64,000 nucleotides of DNA from CAWDVR01 sp044869805 (GTDB lineage: Bacteria > Acidobacteriota > Thermoanaerobaculia > Multivoradales > SZUA-115), in contig JBIOXV010000105.1 in the NCBI GenBank assembly GCA_044869805.1, positions 1 through 64,000 on the forward strand, in the 5' to 3' direction. The first letter of the stretch is position 1; every line of letters begins with the position of its first letter. Below are positions 33,502 to 41,896 of the stretch, piece by piece. Under the pieces are notes generated by a model. That model was not told the origin of the DNA and made no database searches. It worked only from the letters and a program-made list of their open reading frames with translations. The translations under genes were made by a program, and so were the position numbers.

Positions 33502-35217
33502 TCAGTCCACCTCTTCGAGCTCCGTCTCCACCTCGCAGAACTTCGTCTTCGCCCCGGGGTCGAGGCGGAGCTCCACGCAGGCGGTGCGGAGCGCGGGGCC
33601 GGAGAGGCACGCGACGTAAGTGCCGGGCGAGGCGCGCCACGCCTTGCCGCCGCCCGCGCCGTCCCAATCGTCCGCGATTCCGATCCGTTGACCGTCGATC
33701 GAGACGATCGCCTCCTCCGGGTCGGTCTGGAACTTCACCCCCTCGCGGCAGCGGAGGACTTCCGAGACCGCGGCAGGCGGAGAGTAGGCTGGCTCTGGAG
33801 GCGCAGCCGCCACGGCCGCAGGAGCGGGCGCCGGTGCGGGCGAGGCGCCGAGGGTGGGGCTCTCTGCCGGCGTCGCCACCGGCTGCCCAGCGGCGCTCGC
33901 CGAGACGTGCGCAGGAGCCGCGTACCTCGGCGTCGCGGGCGGCGGCGGGGGCGGCACCTCCGCCATCGGCGGCGCGGAGGAAACCTTCGCCTGCGTCGGC
34001 GGCGAAGTCACCGGGTCGTTGATGTCCGCGGCCGTGGCGCCGGTGGCACCAACAGGCGGCACGGCGTTGCCGGCCGTGCCTGCCGGGCGGTCGCCCGGCG
34101 TGGGCTGGATGCCGGGGCCGCCGGCCGGTGCCTTGGCGCGCCCGGCAAACACCCACAGGCCGACCGCGGCCAGCAGCACCACCGCCGTGGCGAGGGCCCA
34201 AGGCCCCCAGGAGCGCGGCACGCGGACCGGCAGATAAGTCTGGCCGGTCGGGCTGCCGGGGTCGAACCCCCGGAGCATGTGGGTGGGGGCCGTGGCGGGC
34301 TCGAGATAGGGTGCGGCCCCCGCGCCCGCCGCAGACGGTGCCGCCCCTACAACAGCAGCCGGCGACGCCGCCGCGAATGCACCGCCCGCCATCGCGCTTC
34401 CGCCCTGCGCGGCGAGGTCGCGCTCCAGCGCGGCCGCGCTCTGGTAGCGCTCCTCGGGTGCCTTGGCCATCGCCTTCAGGATCACCCGCTCCAGCCACTC
34501 CGGGAGCTGGGGATCGAGGCTGCGCGGCGGCGCCGGCGCCTCGGAGATGTGCTTGAACGCCACCGAGAACGGGTCGTGACCGGTGAACGGCAGCCGGCCG
34601 GTCGCCAGCTCGTAGAGCAGCACCCCCAGCGAGTAGAGGTCGGTGCGCGGCGACGACTCCCCCGTCCGCGCTTGCTCCGGGGCCATGTACTCCGGCGTGC
34701 CGAGCACCGAGCCGGTCTGCGTCTTGATGCCGGTGCCGGCCACCCGCGCGATGCCGAAGTCCATCAGCTTCACCTTGCCGTCGCGCGTCACCATCACGTT
34801 GTGGCTCTTGACGTCGCGGTGCACGATGCCCTGGGCATGGGCGCAGCCCAGGGCGCGCGCCACGGCGATGCCGATCGAGCTCACCTCGTCGACGCCGAGA
34901 CGGCGGCTGTCGCGCAAGCTGCGCAGGCTCTGCCCGTAGATCAGCTCCATGACGATGAAGTAGGTGCCCTCGACCTCCTCCACGTCGTAGACGTGCAGGA
35001 TGTTGTCGTGCACCAGGGTGGCGATGACCTGCGCTTCCTGGCGGAAGCGCTCCCGGAACTGCTCGTCCCTGGCGAGCTGCGCCGGCAGCACCTTGATCGC
35101 CACCGGCCGGTTGAGCGAGAGCTGGCGGGCCTGGTAGACCACTCCCATGCCACCGCGGCCGATCTCGCTCTCGATCTGCCAGCGGCCGAAGGTCTTGCCG
35201 ATCCAGGTGTCTGACAT
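33502..35217 (-). CDS. Membrane Ser/Thr protein kinase with PEGA-like C-terminal domain
   Basis: A protein of about 571 residues. The Hanks-type kinase domain (about 12-275) has the glycine loop IGRGGMG, K42 (AIK), catalytic HRDVKSHN (133-140) and DFG (153-155), so it should be active. An Ala/Pro-rich juxtamembrane stretch leads to one transmembrane helix (about 335-357), then a long Pro/Ala linker and a C-terminal domain of about 85 residues like PEGA ('FQTDPEEAIVSIDGQRIG'). Substrates are unknown. T6SS loci often use a kinase of this kind, but this one lies 7 kb from the T6SS start and in another unit. ATG 35217 begins directly before the kinase fold; ATG 35256 would add 13 residues. Confidence 0.92.
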   Translation of the reverse strand: MSDTWIGKTFGRWQIESEIGRGGMGVVYQARQLSLNRPVAIKVLPAQLARDEQFRERFRQEAQVIATLVHDNILHVYDVEEVEGTYFIVMELIYGQSLRSLRDSRRLGVDEVSSIGIAVARALGCAHAQGIVHRDVKSHNVMVTRDGKVKLMDFGIARVAGTGIKTQTGSVLGTPEYMAPEQARTGESSPRTDLYSLGVLLYELATGRLPFTGHDPFSVAFKHISEAPAPPRSLDPQLPEWLERVILKAMAKAPEERYQSAAALERDLAAQGGSAMAGGAFAAASPAAVVGAAPSAAGAGAAPYLEPATAPTHMLRGFDPGSPTGQTYLPVRVPRSWGPWALATAVVLLAAVGLWVFAGRAKAPAGGPGIQPTPGDRPAGTAGNAVPPVGATGATAADINDPVTSPPTQAKVSSAPPMAEVPPPPPPATPRYAAPAHVSASAAGQPVATPAESPTLGASPAPAPAPAAVAAAPPEPAYSPPAAVSEVLRCREGVKFQTDPEEAIVSIDGQRIGIADDWDGAGGGKAWRASPGTYVACLSGPALRTACVELRLDPGAKTKFCEVETELEEVD

Positions 35218-35263
35218 GGTTCGCTCGCGCAATGGAGAGCTCGCGATCGAGCTCATCCTACTA

Positions 35264-38200
35264 TCACGCCTGCCCGAAGCCGTGGGCCGGCGGCAGGACG
35301 TCGCCCATTTCCTCCCGCCAGTCGCGCAGCCAACGCGGCCGCGAGCGCAGCACCTCCCAGAGCTCCGCTCCGAGGGCGCGGTCCATCATCGACGCCCCCA
35401 GCGCCCGGTAGGCCTCGAACTGCGCGTCGTCGTAGAACAGGTCGGCGGTGGACTGGTGGGGGAAGTCGGGATGCCGCTTCTTGTAGTTGAGGATCGGCTC
35501 GCTCTCGCAGCCGCAGAGCGAGGACTTGACGAGCAGCAGCCAGCCGGTCCCGGCTGCAAGCTGCCGCTCGGAGTCCTTCGGGTAGGTGATGCGGCCGAGC
35601 GCGAACGAGCGGGACGACAAGCCGGTCGCCTTGTCGGGCCGCAGGCAGCCGAGGTCGATGTCGATCTTGATGCCGAGGTCGATCTCCACCTGGCGCACTG
35701 CCTCGTTGAACGAGCCGAAGCCGAGCTCCAGGTCGCGCTCGGCATCGCAGGCCACGATCAGCCGGCAGCGGCGCTGCAGCAGCGGGTAGATCCCCAGGTT
35801 GTCGCCGGTGTGGCCGCCGTCGGAGATGTGCACCAGGCGGTGACTGGCATCGCTCGCTCCCAGGAGCTCCTGCAGCAGGTAGAAGGGCCAGAACACCCAA
35901 CCCTCGCGGCGGAAGGCCCGAGCGCCGTTGCGGTAGCGCGGGTTCTCGATCCACTGCCCCAGCCGGACGTTGAACAGGGTCATGGCCAGCGCCTGCGCGA
36001 AGAAGGTGCGGAAGCCCATCGCCGAGTCCGCCGCCGCCCCCGACACGGTGAGTGCCCGGGCGAGCTTGGTCTCGCCGCTGCGGTAGTGCCGGGTGTCCAT
36101 GTAGCCGGTGGTGTCCGAGCCGCAGAAGAGCTTGGAGAACACGAACGAGTCGGACTTCCTGCTGCGGCGCGTCATGTCGCGGGAGCGCGTGAGGTTGAGG
36201 CAGGTGACGATCAGGTGCAGGGGCGCGCCGGTGACCGCCTGGACCGGCGCGAGCTCTTCGTCCGCCCGCGCCGGCGGCGCGAAGGGCAGCGCCTGGATGA
36301 TGCGTTCGCCGGGGCCGAGCGCCCGCGGCAACGCCCGCGCCACGTAAGCCGCCGGGGCAGGCCGGGCCTCCTGCTCCGCCGGCGCCGCTTTCGACCGCCG
36401 CAAGGGCCGCGACGCGGCAGCCGGGTCCTGGTGAGAGCCGTGCAGCTCCACCAGGCGCATCTCGCCGTTGTCGCGCAGCAGGTCGAGGCTCCCCGGCACC
36501 TCCGCCGAGTCCGCGCCCCGCAGCACCGGGCCGAGAGTCTGCAGGTAGGTCTCCACCAGCCGGTCCCGATAGAAGAAGTGGAGGGAGAGCTTGTTGAAGT
36601 CGGTCGCCAGGCCGAGCAGCGCAAAGATGCCCAGCGCCGCGCCGAGGATCGAGAGCCGGAAGGCGAGCGGCCCCAGCGGGGCGGCAGCCTCGAGGCGCAG
36701 GATGAGAGCAGCGACCAGCAGCAGGCCGAGGACGACGACCACCGTCACCAGCACCCCGAGCACCAGGTTGCGCAGGATCTCCGGCAGCCGCTGCAGGAGC
36801 TTGACCTTTTCGGCGGCCCCCTCGGCCCCCTTGCCGAGGGCACTCTTGGCGAGCCAGCCGCTGCCGGCGAGCGACCCGAGCCAGGCCAGGGCCTCCTTCA
36901 CCGGCCATTCGTCACCCTTGTTGATCCAGGCGAGGGCGAAGGGCACCAGGATCACCAGCACCGACACCACCGTCAGGTAGTCGAGGATCCCCTTCCAGGC
37001 CGCGAAACGGGAGCGCTGGTTACGGTTGAACGATCGGGTGGAGACCACCCAGTGCAACGCCAGGCTCGCCAGCCAGCCGCCGATGTAGACCCCCATGGGC
37101 AAGGTGATGTTGGCGAGCTGCCATCCGTCGCGGACGACGACTCCCTTGGTCATCAGCACGGCGATCGTCAGGGTGATGAAGAACAGCGCCCACAGCGAGT
37201 GGTACTCGCGGTTCTCCTCCGGGCTGTCGCCCACGCGGCGGAACCAGGCTTCGGGCAGGCTCCAGATCAGGCTGCAGAGGATCATGGTGAGGGTCAGCAT
37301 CACCACTCCCACCCCCACCGCGGAGAGGAACGGGCCGGCCGACTCCACGCCACCTGCGCGGAACGTGAAGAGCAGGCGCCAGTAGGTCCCGACCTCCGGC
37401 TCGCCCACCAGGGAGGAGAAGCCCGCTGCCGGGATCGGTCCCGCCATCAGGTAGAGGACCGCCAGGTAGCCGCCGGCGATCGCCACCAGCACCAGCAGGC
37501 CGAGGAGGAGGTGGTAGAAGATCCCGCCGAAGACCGTACCCAGCGCGCGCAGCACATCGCGGTGGAACAGCCGCTTGGTGCGGATCAGGAAGTCGCCGTG
37601 GGTGCGCAGGTGCTCGAGCTGCACGCGGCCATCGAACCGGCCGCGCAGCTCTTCGTGCAGCGGCTCCTGGAGGTCGCGCCTGGACTCGAAGGGAAACCGC
37701 TTCACCCGCGTCGTCAGGTACGGGCGGTCGGTGGCGGTGAACAGGTATTGATCGTCGAGCCCCAGGGCCGAGGCCGAGACCTTGCGCCGGTTGATCGACA
37801 GCAGCGAGGACAGCGCCGAGCCCAGGTACCCCCCGCCCGACACCGTCGACAGGTAGTCCACCCAGGGCAGGAGCCGGCGCCGGCAGAGTGTCTGCAGCGC
37901 GCCCAGGCAGGTGGTCGCGGCGCGGATGCCGCCGCCGGAAAACGCGAGGCCGATCGGCCGGCCGGCGAGCCGGGGCGCGCCTAGGTCACGGCTCGGCGGA
38001 TTGCCGGTCTCCGCCGCGGCCTCGCGCGCCTCCTCGACCGCGTCGTCGTGCGCCCGGCACCGCCGCGAAGCGAGGTAGTCCGCCTCCCGGGCCAGGACCT
38101 CGTCGAAGGAGAGCCACTCCCGGGGTGGCAGCTTTCGGAAGGCGCCGGCCAGAGAGGCGCGGAGCACCACGATGCCGATCACCAGCAGCGCCACCGCCAC

Positions 38201-38749
38201 GACCGCCAGGAGAACGAACTTGACGCCGGCGGCGAGGCCGGCCAGCAGCGGCAGCCATCCCGGCAGGCTCGCCCCCGCCTCTACCCGCTCGATCTCCCGC
38301 AGCAGCAGCGCGTTCTCGCCGTAGTCGCAGGCCCCGGCGATCACCGCCGCCAGCGCCCAGACCAGCCAGGCGCTGCGCCGCCAGTTGCCGGTCGCCCCTC
38401 CGAGGAGCAGCCAGGGGCCGGCCAGGAGGGAGACGTAGCACGGGACCAGCCAGGCGTCGTAGGCGAGGTTGCGGCGGGCCTCCTCGAGCAAGGGTCGGTG
38501 GGTCCGCGCCGCCGAGTCCGCCGGTCGGCAGGAGGCGGGCGGCTCGCCTGCCCAGTCGTCGAGGATGCGCTCCGCCCTCGCCGCGGTGAAGGCGATCTGC
38601 AGGTCGGTCATCGCCTTGCCGCAGGCGCTCTCCCCGACCAGGGCGCTGGAGGACGGAGCCATGAGGCTGGAGACGAGCAGCACCCCCGCCCCTCCCAGGG
38701 CCGTCAGCAGCCATCCGGCGATCCGCGACATCCTCCAGGACCTGGGCAT
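35264..38749 (-). CDS. Large multi-pass membrane patatin-like phospholipase
   Basis: A protein of about 1,161 residues. The N-terminal part has several membrane helices (about 10-30, 100-145, 165-195). The patatin catalytic core begins with the oxyanion motif GLAFSGGGIRAA (about 267-278) and the nucleophile S304 in STVSGGGYLG; the matching Asp is in 'ISDGGHTGDNLGIYPLL' much later. Between them lies a second membrane region of about eight helices, so the catalytic domain is split by an inserted membrane block. Patatins hydrolyse acyl esters of lipids. The ATG 38749 has GGAGG five bases upstream; GTG 38782 and ATG 38731 are alternatives. It is followed closely by the kinase gene on the same strand. 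Confidence 0.85.
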   Translation of the reverse strand: MPRSWRMSRIAGWLLTALGGAGVLLVSSLMAPSSSALVGESACGKAMTDLQIAFTAARAERILDDWAGEPPASCRPADSAARTHRPLLEEARRNLAYDAWLVPCYVSLLAGPWLLLGGATGNWRRSAWLVWALAAVIAGACDYGENALLLREIERVEAGASLPGWLPLLAGLAAGVKFVLLAVVAVALLVIGIVVLRASLAGAFRKLPPREWLSFDEVLAREADYLASRRCRAHDDAVEEAREAAAETGNPPSRDLGAPRLAGRPIGLAFSGGGIRAATTCLGALQTLCRRRLLPWVDYLSTVSGGGYLGSALSSLLSINRRKVSASALGLDDQYLFTATDRPYLTTRVKRFPFESRRDLQEPLHEELRGRFDGRVQLEHLRTHGDFLIRTKRLFHRDVLRALGTVFGGIFYHLLLGLLVLVAIAGGYLAVLYLMAGPIPAAGFSSLVGEPEVGTYWRLLFTFRAGGVESAGPFLSAVGVGVVMLTLTMILCSLIWSLPEAWFRRVGDSPEENREYHSLWALFFITLTIAVLMTKGVVVRDGWQLANITLPMGVYIGGWLASLALHWVVSTRSFNRNQRSRFAAWKGILDYLTVVSVLVILVPFALAWINKGDEWPVKEALAWLGSLAGSGWLAKSALGKGAEGAAEKVKLLQRLPEILRNLVLGVLVTVVVVLGLLLVAALILRLEAAAPLGPLAFRLSILGAALGIFALLGLATDFNKLSLHFFYRDRLVETYLQTLGPVLRGADSAEVPGSLDLLRDNGEMRLVELHGSHQDPAAASRPLRRSKAAPAEQEARPAPAAYVARALPRALGPGERIIQALPFAPPARADEELAPVQAVTGAPLHLIVTCLNLTRSRDMTRRSRKSDSFVFSKLFCGSDTTGYMDTRHYRSGETKLARALTVSGAAADSAMGFRTFFAQALAMTLFNVRLGQWIENPRYRNGARAFRREGWVFWPFYLLQELLGASDASHRLVHISDGGHTGDNLGIYPLLQRRCRLIVACDAERDLELGFGSFNEAVRQVEIDLGIKIDIDLGCLRPDKATGLSSRSFALGRITYPKDSERQLAAGTGWLLLVKSSLCGCESEPILNYKKRHPDFPHQSTADLFYDDAQFEAYRALGASMMDRALGAELWEVLRSRPRWLRDWREEMGDVLPPAHGFGQA

Positions 38750-38917
38750 ACATTCCTCCGGGCCGCCGCGCGGCCAGCACACGAGGCGATTCGACGGAGC
38801 TCGTTGTTTCCGAATCGTAGCGCCATCGCCAGGCCCTTGGACGTCCGCGGCGCCACGGATTCGCGTCCTCGACCCAGCTTGCGGCCGCGCGGCACGCTCC
38901 GGACCCCCGGGCCCGGG

Positions 38918-38946
38918 TTGCGAGACCCGCCGAATTGTCCTAGGGT
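38918..38946 (+). promoter_or_regulatory. Possible sigma-70-type promoter for the DUF6916 gene
   Basis: TTGCGA (38918-38923) and TAGGGT (38941-38946) are separated by exactly 17 bases. They lie 42 bases before the ATG of the DUF6916 gene. The hexamers match the consensus only partly, so this is a weak call. Confidence 0.28.
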
Positions 38947-38988
38947 CGCCGCACCAACTTCTGCCCGAGTCCTCTCGCGGAGAGCAAG

Positions 38989-39288
38989 ATGCTCGACGAG
39001 CTCGACAAGGCGATGTTCGACCCGCACCTCAACCAGAGCTTCGAGCTGCTGCTCTCCCCCGCCGAGCGGCTGCCGCTCGAGCTCATCGAGACACGTGCCC
39101 TGGGCTCCGAGACGGTTCCGCACGCCAAACGCAAACCTTTCGCGCTGGTCTTCCGCGGCCCTTCGAGCCCGGTCCTGCCGCAGCAGATCTACCCGCTCGT
39201 GAGCCCCGCCTTCGAGCGGCTGGAGATCTTCCTCGTCCCGATAGGCCGCAATGGAGAGGGCACGCTCTACGAGGCAGTATTTACGTAG
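38989..39288 (+). CDS. DUF6916-family small protein
   Basis: A protein of 99 residues. The pattern 'F.....F.L.......PLELIE...........RKPFALVFRGP..PVLPQQIYPLVSPAFERLEIFLVPIGR......YEAVF' fits the DUF6916 family, which recurs beside phage-collar (microcystin-dependent-type) proteins, as here. The function is unknown. GGAGAG stands at good distance from the ATG. It is the only plus-strand gene of this cluster and is divergent from the patatin gene. The stop codon TAG lies in a GTAG-type hairpin repeat. Confidence 0.7.
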   Translation: MLDELDKAMFDPHLNQSFELLLSPAERLPLELIETRALGSETVPHAKRKPFALVFRGPSSPVLPQQIYPLVSPAFERLEIFLVPIGRNGEGTLYEAVFT

Positions 39289-39321
39289 CCATAGGGGGCG
39301 ACCAGGAGGGTCGCCCCTACG
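39285..39321. repeat. GTAG...GGGGCGACC hairpin repeat supplying a stop codon
   Basis: A nine-base stem, GGGGCGACC (39295-39303) with GGTCGCCCC (39309-39317), is framed by GTAG (39285-39288) and CTACG. The TAG of the left GTAG is the stop codon of the DUF6916 gene. Same family as the copies near 27777 and 60291. Confidence 0.65.
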
Positions 39322-39348
39322 CCTCGAAGCCGAATCTGGGGCCTCTGG

Positions 39349-39369
39349 GGGCAGCCCTCGTGGCTGCCC
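39349..39369. repeat. Second hairpin of the same style
   Basis: GGGCAGCC (39349-39356) and GGCTGCCC (39362-39369) form an eight-base stem around a five-base loop. It follows the previous repeat by 28 bases and lies before the 3' end of the convergent GNAT gene. The pair of hairpins could act as a bidirectional transcript end, but no T-run is present. Confidence 0.5.
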
Positions 39370-39399
39370 TCGCCTCCACGCGACCGAAAGCCCTCAACC

Positions 39400-39966
39400 T
39401 TACGGCGGCGTCCAGCGCATCAGCTTGTAGGGCCCCCGCTCCTCGCCGGTCGGCTCGAAGCCGAGGCGCTGGTAGAGGCGCATCGCCGGGTTGTAGACCT
39501 CGACGTGGATCGAGACCGGCTTGTGGGCCGCGGCGCCCTCGGCGAGCAAGCGCTCGACGAGCGCCCTGCCGAGCCCCGAGCCGCGGTGCTCGGGCAGCAG
39601 CGCGATGTCCACCAGCCGGATCTCCTTCTGCCAGCGCGCCACGTAGAGGCGTCCCACGGGCACGCCGTCCTGCTCGACGATCGAGAGCTCCGCGTCCGCG
39701 TAGTACTGCCGGTAATGGTGGTCCTGGGCCTCGAACTGGTGGCGCAGGAACCACGCCTTCTGCTCCTCCGCCCAGTCCACCGTCGCCAGCTCGTCCGCCC
39801 GCGTCGAGGCGTAGATCCGGTACAGCAGCTCGCGGTCGTCGTCGCGGACGGGCCGGAGCGTGATTCCGGCGGGGAGCGCCGGAGCGCCTGGCGCCCGTGG
39901 CTCTGCCGGCGCCTCTGGCTCGGCCGGCGCACGTGGCTCTGCCGGCGCCGGGGGCTCTGCCGGCAC
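39400..39966 (-). CDS. GNAT-family N-acetyltransferase with Pro/Ala/Glu-rich N-terminal tail
   Basis: A protein of 188 residues. The first 32 residues repeat 'PAEP.APAEP', encoded by imperfect tandem repeats of about 18-21 bases. The GNAT fold starts at 'ITLRPVRDDDRELLYRIYASTR'. 'LVDIALLPEHRGSGLGRALVERLL' is the acetyl-CoA-binding motif A, and 'HVEVYNPAMRLYQRLGF' is motif B. It transfers an acetyl group from acetyl-CoA to an amine; the substrate is unknown. It starts with GTG three bases after the Tat-protein gene, so it is in the same unit. GNAT genes are common companions of collar-domain protein clusters. Confidence 0.85.
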   Translation of the reverse strand: MPAEPPAPAEPRAPAEPEAPAEPRAPGAPALPAGITLRPVRDDDRELLYRIYASTRADELATVDWAEEQKAWFLRHQFEAQDHHYRQYYADAELSIVEQDGVPVGRLYVARWQKEIRLVDIALLPEHRGSGLGRALVERLLAEGAAAHKPVSIHVEVYNPAMRLYQRLGFEPTGEERGPYKLMRWTPP

Positions 39967-39969
39967 GGG

Positions 39970-40731
39970 CTACTCCTCCACCACCGGCTCGAAGCTCACC
40001 ACCAGCGAGCAGAGCTCGTCGCGTGGCGGTGACCCCGGCAGCGGCAGCTCGTCGCCCCGCTTCCAGGTGCCGGGGGCGAGCCCCAGAAGATAGATCCCGC
40101 GCTGCAGCTTGGGCCGGCCGGTCTCCCAGTCCACCGTGAAGTCGGCGAAGGAGCGCTCGGTGGTGAGCACGCCGGCGACGTTCTTGGTCAGCTCGAGGGC
40201 CAGCACCAGCCCGCCGTCCTCCTGGCGCAGCGGCACCACGAAGTGCAGGCGCGCACCGCGGGTCGGAACCGGGTTGCGACGCAGGCCCCAGGAAACGAAC
40301 GGCAAGGGCTCCGGCCGCGCCGGGTCCGGCGACGGGTAGAGCACCAGCAGGTTGACGCTGCGGAACCCCAGAACCTCGCGCTTCGGGAGCCGAGGGTAGA
40401 GGCCGTGTACCGTCATCCACACCGAGCCGCCCGCCAGGCTCTGGTCCCCGAGCGGCAGGCGGTCGGCGCTCACCACCTCGAGCTCGGGCGGAGCCAACGG
40501 GTCGAAGGGCGTGTTCCAGGGCAGCACCCCGAAGTGCGGGTACTGCTCGCTGCCGGCAAGGAAGCCCACCGAGAGAAGCTGGTCGATCGGCGCGTCGAGG
40601 CCGAGCAAAGTGCTCGCGCCAGCGCTGCCCGCGAAGCAGGCGCCGGCGGCGACGGTCGAGCTCAGGGTCAAGAACTCACGGCGGTTGACGCCGCCTCCAG
40701 GCGGCGACGCGGTCACCAGGGGCCACGGCAT
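39970..40731 (-). CDS. Tat-exported protein of unknown function
   Basis: A protein of 253 residues. The N-terminus has a twin-arginine motif NRREFLTLSS followed by a hydrophobic stretch, so the folded protein is probably exported by Tat. The mature part is beta-rich with 'PHFGVLPWNTPFDPLAPPELEVVSADRLP', 'SVWMTVHGLYPR', 'SVNLLVLYPSPD' and 'QRGIYLLGL'. No catalytic motif is recognised. GGAGGTG lies at ideal distance from the ATG. It precedes the GNAT gene and follows the collar genes after a terminator-like hairpin. Confidence 0.65.
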   Translation of the reverse strand: MPWPLVTASPPGGGVNRREFLTLSSTVAAGACFAGSAGASTLLGLDAPIDQLLSVGFLAGSEQYPHFGVLPWNTPFDPLAPPELEVVSADRLPLGDQSLAGGSVWMTVHGLYPRLPKREVLGFRSVNLLVLYPSPDPARPEPLPFVSWGLRRNPVPTRGARLHFVVPLRQEDGGLVLALELTKNVAGVLTTERSFADFTVDWETGRPKLQRGIYLLGLAPGTWKRGDELPLPGSPPRDELCSLVVSFEPVVEE

Positions 40732-40787
40732 GGCTCACCTCCAGATTGGGCATAAGCACGATTGGAGAACAAACAGAGAAACAGCTA

Positions 40788-40821
40788 CGACCTCCCGGCT
40801 CGCCTTCGGGCCGGGAGGTCG
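40788..40821 (-). terminator. Intrinsic terminator of the collar-protein operon
   Basis: A 12-base stem (40788-40799 with 40810-40821) with a ten-base loop. On the minus strand it is followed by a T-rich run (TGTTTCTCTGTTTGTT). It lies 27 bases after the stop of the last collar gene, so it should end that operon before the Tat-protein gene. Confidence 0.75.
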
Positions 40822-40848
40822 CGCAATGGAACACGATCAGCTCTCAGC

Positions 40849-41373
40849 CTAGGTGCGAGGTGGGAAAACGCCCTGGAGCGCGATGCAGAAGTAGAAGGTC
40901 AGGAAGGGCTGCAGGTTGTTGTGCGGCTGGTCGCCGCCGGCGGGCGCAAGCACCTCCGGGGCCATCGCCTGGAGCCCGGCTGCCGACGTGGAATACAGCG
41001 TACCAGGGACCGAGCGGGCCAGCGAGCGGTTCGGCGACGGAGCCTTGAGGTCGCCGTCGTCCGACGAGCAGCGCAGCGCGTGGGAGTGGCTGGGGATCTC
41101 GCTCTCGAGGAGGCTCACGGTCTCGCTCCCGCCGGTCTCGCCGAGGTCGTGGAGCGAGAGCCCAGGGCCTTGCCCAGGGTGCATGGGCGCCCGGCCCTGG
41201 AGATCGGGAAGGGCGAAGTTGGACTTGCCGTTCCCGCCGTAGGTCGTGCCCAACAGCGAGAAGAGGGCCGTATTCTGCGACAGCGGCATGAGCTGCCCGT
41301 CGCACCACGCCCAGCCCCGGGGGGCGAAGTTGAACGGGAAGATGCGGATTTCGGCGACGAATGGATCGGCCAT
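40849..41373 (-). CDS. Phage tail collar-domain protein (microcystin-dependent type), copy 3
   Basis: A protein of 174 residues. 'PFVAEIRIFPFNFAPRGWAWCDGQLMPLSQNTALFSLLGTTYGGNGKSNFALPDLQGRAPMHPG' is the collar domain (about 5-68). The rest includes 'SEIPSHSHALR' and ends 'QPHNNLQPFLTFYFCIALQGVFPP', as in the microcystin-dependent (MdpB-like) family. These small proteins are found outside phages and their role is not known. No other phage genes are nearby. It is the last of three tandem paralogues, ten bases after the previous one. Confidence 0.88.
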   Translation of the reverse strand: MADPFVAEIRIFPFNFAPRGWAWCDGQLMPLSQNTALFSLLGTTYGGNGKSNFALPDLQGRAPMHPGQGPGLSLHDLGETGGSETVSLLESEIPSHSHALRCSSDDGDLKAPSPNRSLARSVPGTLYSTSAAGLQAMAPEVLAPAGGDQPHNNLQPFLTFYFCIALQGVFPPRT

Positions 41374-41383
41374 GGTCTCCCTC

Positions 41384-41887
41384 CTAGGTCGGGGACGGGA
41401 AGATCCCGAACAGGGAAATGATGAAGTTCACGCAGAGGTAGGGCTGGAAGTTGGTGTGGGGTTGGCTGCCGCCCGTCGGAGTGATGTCCGCCGCGTTCAT
41501 GTTGCTGTTCGGGTTGTCCTGGATGTAGTACGCGATGGTCGGTGCCTCGGCCGTGGTGTTGGTGACCGGCGAGGGCGCCGAGCCCGGCGAGCTCGAGGCC
41601 AGGAAAGGGTGGGAGTGGGCCGGGATCTGGCTGACCGTCAGGGTGATCTCCTCCGCCCCACCGGTCTCCGCGAGGATGAAGCCGTTGCCCTGGTGGACCG
41701 GGATCCTGCCGCGCAGGTCGGGCAGGGCGAAGGTCGTCTCCCCGTCGCCTCCGTAGGTGGTGCCGATGAGCTGGAACAGCGTCTCGTTCTCGGAGATCGG
41801 CAGGAGCTGCCCTTCGCAGAACATCCAGCCAGCAATAGCGAAGTTTCCGGCGAACATCCGGATCTCGCCAACGTATGGTTGCGCCAT
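41384..41887 (-). CDS. Phage tail collar-domain protein (microcystin-dependent type), copy 2
   Basis: A protein of 167 residues with the same layout as its neighbours: 'YVGEIRMFAGNFAIAGWMFCEGQLLPISENETLFQLIGTTYGGDGETTFALPDLRGRIPVHQG' and a C-terminal 'GGSQPHTNFQPYLCVNFIISLFGIFPS'. It is clearly diverged from copies 1 and 3, so the cluster is not a recent triplication. Ten to eleven bases separate it from each neighbour and each gene has a GGAGG-type ribosome site. Confidence 0.88.
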   Translation of the reverse strand: MAQPYVGEIRMFAGNFAIAGWMFCEGQLLPISENETLFQLIGTTYGGDGETTFALPDLRGRIPVHQGNGFILAETGGAEEITLTVSQIPAHSHPFLASSSPGSAPSPVTNTTAEAPTIAYYIQDNPNSNMNAADITPTGGSQPHTNFQPYLCVNFIISLFGIFPSPT

Positions 41888-41896
41888 GGCTGCCTC

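Noticed and set aside
33502..35217. Ser/Thr kinase considered as the T6SS kinase PpkA
   Set aside because: It is in a separate unit 7 kb from the T6SS operon, with no FHA protein or PppA phosphatase nearby. The link is possible but not supported.
35147..37984. Long plus-strand frame opposite the patatin and kinase genes
   Set aside because: Gln/His/Arg/Glu-rich shadow translation; the minus strand has patatin and kinase motifs throughout.
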